NCBI RefSeq assembly: GCF_042852765.1
Contig: NZ_AP031414.1
Origin: Schaedlerella glycyrrhizinilytica_A
GTDB taxonomy: Bacteria; Bacillota; Clostridia; Lachnospirales; Lachnospiraceae
DNA: 64,000 nucleotides
Strand: one strand, 5' to 3'
In this document: positions 61,218 through 64,000 of the stretch, piece by piece
Layout: the number at the start of each line of letters is the position of its first letter
Numbering within the stretch: position 1 is the stretch's first letter
The notes under the pieces: generated by a model
Databases searched by the model: none
What the model was told of the DNA's origin: nothing
The model's input: the letters and a program-made list of their open reading frames with translations, nothing else
Position numbers and translations under genes: made by a program

Positions 61218-61257
61218 TGCTTTATCCGTTCTGCTTTATCCGTTTTGCTTTATCTAC
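61218..61257. repeat. 14-bp tandem repeat, about 2.9 copies
   Basis: TGCTTTATCCGTTC, TGCTTTATCCGTTT, TGCTTTATCTAC in tandem. The last unit covers the DUF1540 stop codon (CTA at 61250-61252). Confidence 0.75.
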
Positions 61258-61576
61258 AGGAAAATGTTGCACATTCTGTTCCGTCACATTCACAGGCATT
61301 GCTTCCCTCTACACTGATCTTTCCGGCGTGGCAGTCGCAGTTTTCATTATATTTGCACTCCACCGCCTTACAGTCAATCTTACTTGTGTCGGATGCTTTT
61401 CCGGTCACATCGCTGTAAGCATTTTGATATGCCCCGTCTTTTCGCTCCTGAAAGCTGTCGCAGCACGTCTCTCTTGGATGTTTTGCATCGCTTCCTCCTA
61501 CTTGGATCGCATCCAAGTCACATAAAAACTGTTTGTTGTGTACACATGTCTGTACAGTACATTTTAATTCCGGCAT
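61250..61576 (-). CDS. Cys-rich protein with two DUF1540 domains
   Basis: 108 residues, 13-14 Cys. The two repeated units are LKCTVQTCVHNKQFLCDLDA with IQVGG and IDCKAVECKYNENCDCHAGK with ISVEG. Each DUF1540 unit (C-x4-C-x6-C pattern) probably binds a metal; members are common in spore-forming Clostridia and the role is unknown. A final Cys follows in CECDGTECATFSCR. ATG 61576 is fixed by AAGGAGG 7 nt upstream; the open frame extends 35 codons further without a ribosome site. It stands alone between thrS and a long hairpin. Confidence 0.88.
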   Translation of the reverse strand: MPELKCTVQTCVHNKQFLCDLDAIQVGGSDAKHPRETCCDSFQERKDGAYQNAYSDVTGKASDTSKIDCKAVECKYNENCDCHAGKISVEGSNACECDGTECATFSCR

Positions 61577-61658
61577 GATCGTACCTCCTTTTTCTATTCG
61601 GACGAAAATACGCAGTCCGTCTTTCCGGTTCGTCTTTCCGTTCCGCCGCCAAAAATCA

Positions 61659-61703
61659 ATAACGCCAGCGCACAAAAACACTGTCTTTGTACACTGACGT
61701 TAT
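61659..61703. repeat. Interspersed palindromic element, copy R9
   Basis: ATAACGCCAGCGCACAAA (61659-61676) and TTTGTACACTGACGTTAT (61686-61703). The arms differ at three positions, all of which become G-U pairs in minus-strand RNA. Loop 9 nt. It lies between thrS and the DUF1540 gene and may act as a terminator-like hairpin. Confidence 0.85.
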
Positions 61704-61749
61704 GGTTTCCGATTTCCGGAATATTTATACGTTACAGAAACAACTTTGT

Positions 61750-63681
61750 TTATTTCTCTTCGCTGTGTTTTACTTCTCTTGCGATTTTCTGTGCGATTTC
61801 TTCTTTCAGAGCTGCGATAAATTCCTCTGTGCTCTTCTGTCCCTCATCGCCCTCAAAACGGCTTCTGACAGAAACAAGTCCGCTCTCCTCTTCTTTCGCA
61901 CCTACCACGAGCATATACGGAACTTTCTGCATCTGCGCCTCCCTGATCTTATATCCGATCTTTTCTGCACGGGAATCCAGTTCCGCACGAATTCCGGCAT
62001 CTTTGAGCTGCGCAAGTACATTTTCCGCATAATCCATATATTTATCGGAGATCGGCAACACTTTTACCTGTACCGGAGCAAGCCAGGTCGGGAATGCACC
62101 TGCAAAATGCTCGATCAGGATTCCGATAAATCTCTCGATCGATCCGAACGCCACACGGTGGATCATGATCGGACGATGCTTTTCTCCGTCAGCTCCGGTA
62201 TATTCCAGTTCAAATCGAAGCGGAAGCTGGAAGTCTAACTGAATCGTTCCACACTGCCATGTTCTTCCGATGGAATCTTCCAGATGGAAGTCGATCTTCG
62301 GTCCGTAGAACGCGCCGTCCCCCTCATTTACCACATACGGAAGTTCCAGATCGTCCAATGCTCCGCGGAGCGCGTCTGTTGCCATTTCCCAATCTTCATC
62401 GCTTCCCATGCTGTCTTCCGGACGTGTGGAAAGTTCTACATGATACTTAAATCCAAACAGACTGTATACTTCGTCGATCAATTTTGCAACGCCTTTGATC
62501 TCCTCGCGGATCTGCTCCGGCATCATAAAGATATGCGCGTCGTCCTGTGTAAAGCAGCGAACACGCATCAGACCGTGAAGCTGCCCGGATTTCTCATGGC
62601 GGTGAACCAATCCCAGCTCTCCCATACGGAGCGGCAGATCACGATAAGAACGCGGTTCGGACTGGTATACAAGGATACCGCCCGGACAGTTCATCGGTTT
62701 GATCGCGAAATCTTCTTCATCGATCACTGTTGTGTACATATTTTCTTTATAATGATCCCAGTGTCCGGATGTCTCCCAGAGATGTCTGCTCAGCATGATC
62801 GGAGTTGCGATCTCCACATATCCCGCTTTGTTATGGATCTCTCTCCAATAATCGAGAAGTGTATTTTTCAATACCATACCTTTCGGGAGGAAGAATGGGA
62901 ATCCCGGTCCCTCGTCCCGCACCATAAACAGACCAAGCTCTTTTCCGAGTCTTCTGTGATCACGCTTCTTTGCCTCTTCCAGCATTGTAAGGTATTCATC
63001 CAGTTCTGCTTTTTTCGGAAATGCGGTTCCGTAAATACGCTGCAGCATTTTGTTCTTCTCGCTTCCGCGCCAATAAGCGCCCGCAAGACTTGTCAGTTTA
63101 AATGCTTTCACCGGTTTTGTTGTCATCAGATGCGGTCCTGCACAGAGATCGGTAAATTCTCCCTGTGAATAGAAGCTGATCACTGCATCTTCCGGCAGAT
63201 CCTCGATCAACTCTACCTTATATGGTTCTTCTTTTTCCTGAAAATATGCGATTGCTTCTGCACGCGGTTTTGTAAACTGTTCGATCGGGAGCGCTTCTTT
63301 TACGATTTTTTTCATTTCTGCTTCGATCTTTTCCAGATCCTCCTGTGTAAGCGGAGTCTCACGGTCAATATCATAGTAAAATCCATCTGCTACGGATGGT
63401 CCGATCGCCAGTTTTGCATCCGGATACAGACGCTTGATCGCCTGCGCCATAATATGTGACGCAGTATGGCGGAACGCTCCCTTTCCATTTTCATCCTGGA
63501 ATGTCAGAATGCTCAGTTCACAGTCTTCCTCCACAACGGTTCTTAAATCTACAACTTCACCGTTGACTTCTCCGGCTGTCGCCATTCTTGCCAGACCCTC
63601 GCTGATATCAGCTGCAATGTCAATAACACGCATGCTTTCCGCATATTCTTTACTGGATCCGTCTTTTAATGTAATCTTCAT
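61750..63681 (-). CDS. thrS: Threonyl-tRNA synthetase
   Basis: 643 residues, full length. It charges tRNA-Thr. TGS domain (ITLKDGSSKEYAESMRVIDI), editing domain with HTASHIMAQAIKR and LCAGPHL, class II motif 2 (YRDLPLRMGELGLVHRHEKS then GQLHGLMRVRCFTQDDAHIF), Zn site Cys in KPMNCPGGILVYQ, motif 3 (MIHRVAFGSIERFIGILIEH) and the anticodon domain (VKVLPISDKYMDYAENVLAQ). ATG 63681 has AAAGGAAGAG upstream; the frame extends 39 codons further into the leader. A T-box lies upstream. Confidence 0.98.
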   Translation of the reverse strand: MKITLKDGSSKEYAESMRVIDIAADISEGLARMATAGEVNGEVVDLRTVVEEDCELSILTFQDENGKGAFRHTASHIMAQAIKRLYPDAKLAIGPSVADGFYYDIDRETPLTQEDLEKIEAEMKKIVKEALPIEQFTKPRAEAIAYFQEKEEPYKVELIEDLPEDAVISFYSQGEFTDLCAGPHLMTTKPVKAFKLTSLAGAYWRGSEKNKMLQRIYGTAFPKKAELDEYLTMLEEAKKRDHRRLGKELGLFMVRDEGPGFPFFLPKGMVLKNTLLDYWREIHNKAGYVEIATPIMLSRHLWETSGHWDHYKENMYTTVIDEEDFAIKPMNCPGGILVYQSEPRSYRDLPLRMGELGLVHRHEKSGQLHGLMRVRCFTQDDAHIFMMPEQIREEIKGVAKLIDEVYSLFGFKYHVELSTRPEDSMGSDEDWEMATDALRGALDDLELPYVVNEGDGAFYGPKIDFHLEDSIGRTWQCGTIQLDFQLPLRFELEYTGADGEKHRPIMIHRVAFGSIERFIGILIEHFAGAFPTWLAPVQVKVLPISDKYMDYAENVLAQLKDAGIRAELDSRAEKIGYKIREAQMQKVPYMLVVGAKEEESGLVSVRSRFEGDEGQKSTEEFIAALKEEIAQKIAREVKHSEEK

Positions 63682-63825
63682 CTGCTTTCTCTTCCTTTCC
63701 TCTTTTTTCGTCGAAGAATCGCACTCGTTTTGCTCAATCACCGGAAGTGCCAAAAGGCACATTCCGGAATTGTAAGCAGTCGCCAAGGTCTCGGGCAAGC
63801 CCGGACTTTGGCTCGTCGCTTATAC

Positions 63826-64000
63826 AAAAAAATCCCTTTCTGCATCTTCATACAGAAAGGGACGAGTATCTCGCGGTTCCACCCTAACTTGCTCTGCACT
63901 CCTTTTTCGGATATACAAAGCCGCTCATTTATGATGATAACGGAATCACCGGGCTGGTTTACAGCCACTCCGAGGTGGTCTTCAAATGTTTCTCCGGCAG
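63826..64000 (-). ncRNA. T-box riboswitch upstream of thrS (5' end outside the window)
   Basis: Minus strand T-box core AGGGTGGAACCGCGAG (63871-63886), followed by the terminator CCCTTTCTG / CAGAAAGGG and a T7 run (63826-63862). The stem I region starts beyond base 64000, so the specifier cannot be read with certainty. Position ahead of thrS implies sensing of uncharged tRNA-Thr. Confidence 0.92.

Noticed and set aside
1..64000. CRISPR array, tRNA or rRNA genes, insertion sequences, prophage genes
   Set aside because: Looked for and not found; the only interspersed repeats are the short palindromic family, and no transposase, integrase or phage structural protein is encoded.

Overview
The window looks like a chromosome segment of a spore-forming, gut-type Clostridia (Lachnospiraceae-like). 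The evidence is T-box leaders, an infC-rpmI-rplT operon with a Firmicute-style leader, a GerA/SpoVAF spore germination protein, many GPH-family sugar transporters, and a dense set of cytoplasmic plant-glycan enzymes. I see no rRNA, tRNA, CRISPR array, phage or insertion sequence. Most genes lie on the minus strand.

Layout. (1) 1-2919: a secreted beta-helix protein broken by one in-frame TGA. (2) 3-15.7 kb, core genes: two small HTH regulators, a stand-alone TrpB2 behind a tryptophan-type T-box, infC-rpmI-rplT (infC starts at AUU), two Na+-dependent SNF transporters, DegV, SpoVAF-like, dUTPase, an FMN-dependent 2-hydroxy-acid oxidising enzyme and an aminotransferase. (3) 15.9-57.3 kb: a large catabolic island in three blocks, each with its own AraC-type regulator and GPH transporter. 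Block 1 (15.9-25.6 kb): GH78, a tannase-like hydrolase, GPH, a small protein, AraC and a DUF5605-type glycosidase. Block 2 (26.9-41.3 kb): GH43, two esterases, GH78, divergent AraC, GPH, GH3 and GH78. Block 3 (43.7-57.3 kb): GH1, GH2, AraC, GH78, GPH, GH3 and GH43. A Fic protein and a TetR/MATE pair sit between blocks. (4) 57.5-64 kb: a HigBA-type toxin-antitoxin pair, metA, an AI-2E-family permease, a DUF1540 protein and thrS behind a T-box that runs off the window.

How the island works (inference): none of its enzymes has a signal peptide. Rhamnose-capped oligosaccharides or plant glycosides would enter through the GPH symporters. They would then be de-acylated by the esterases and dismantled in the cytoplasm by four alpha-L-rhamnosidases plus GH1/2/3/43 enzymes.

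The most interesting signals are these. (a) A related C-terminal helical tail is attached to enzymes of three unrelated GH families. (b) A precisely spaced bipartite direct-repeat operator (21-bp period, then 21 nt to the -10) precedes each of the three transcription units of block 3. (c) A family of about nine diverged interspersed palindromic elements carries TAGCGTCGGTGTACAAGG-type ends; one copy is a composite with a nested perfect palindrome. (d) The beta-helix gene has an in-frame TGA where Trp is expected. (e) The C-terminal remnant of a lost glycosidase overlaps the GH43 gene.
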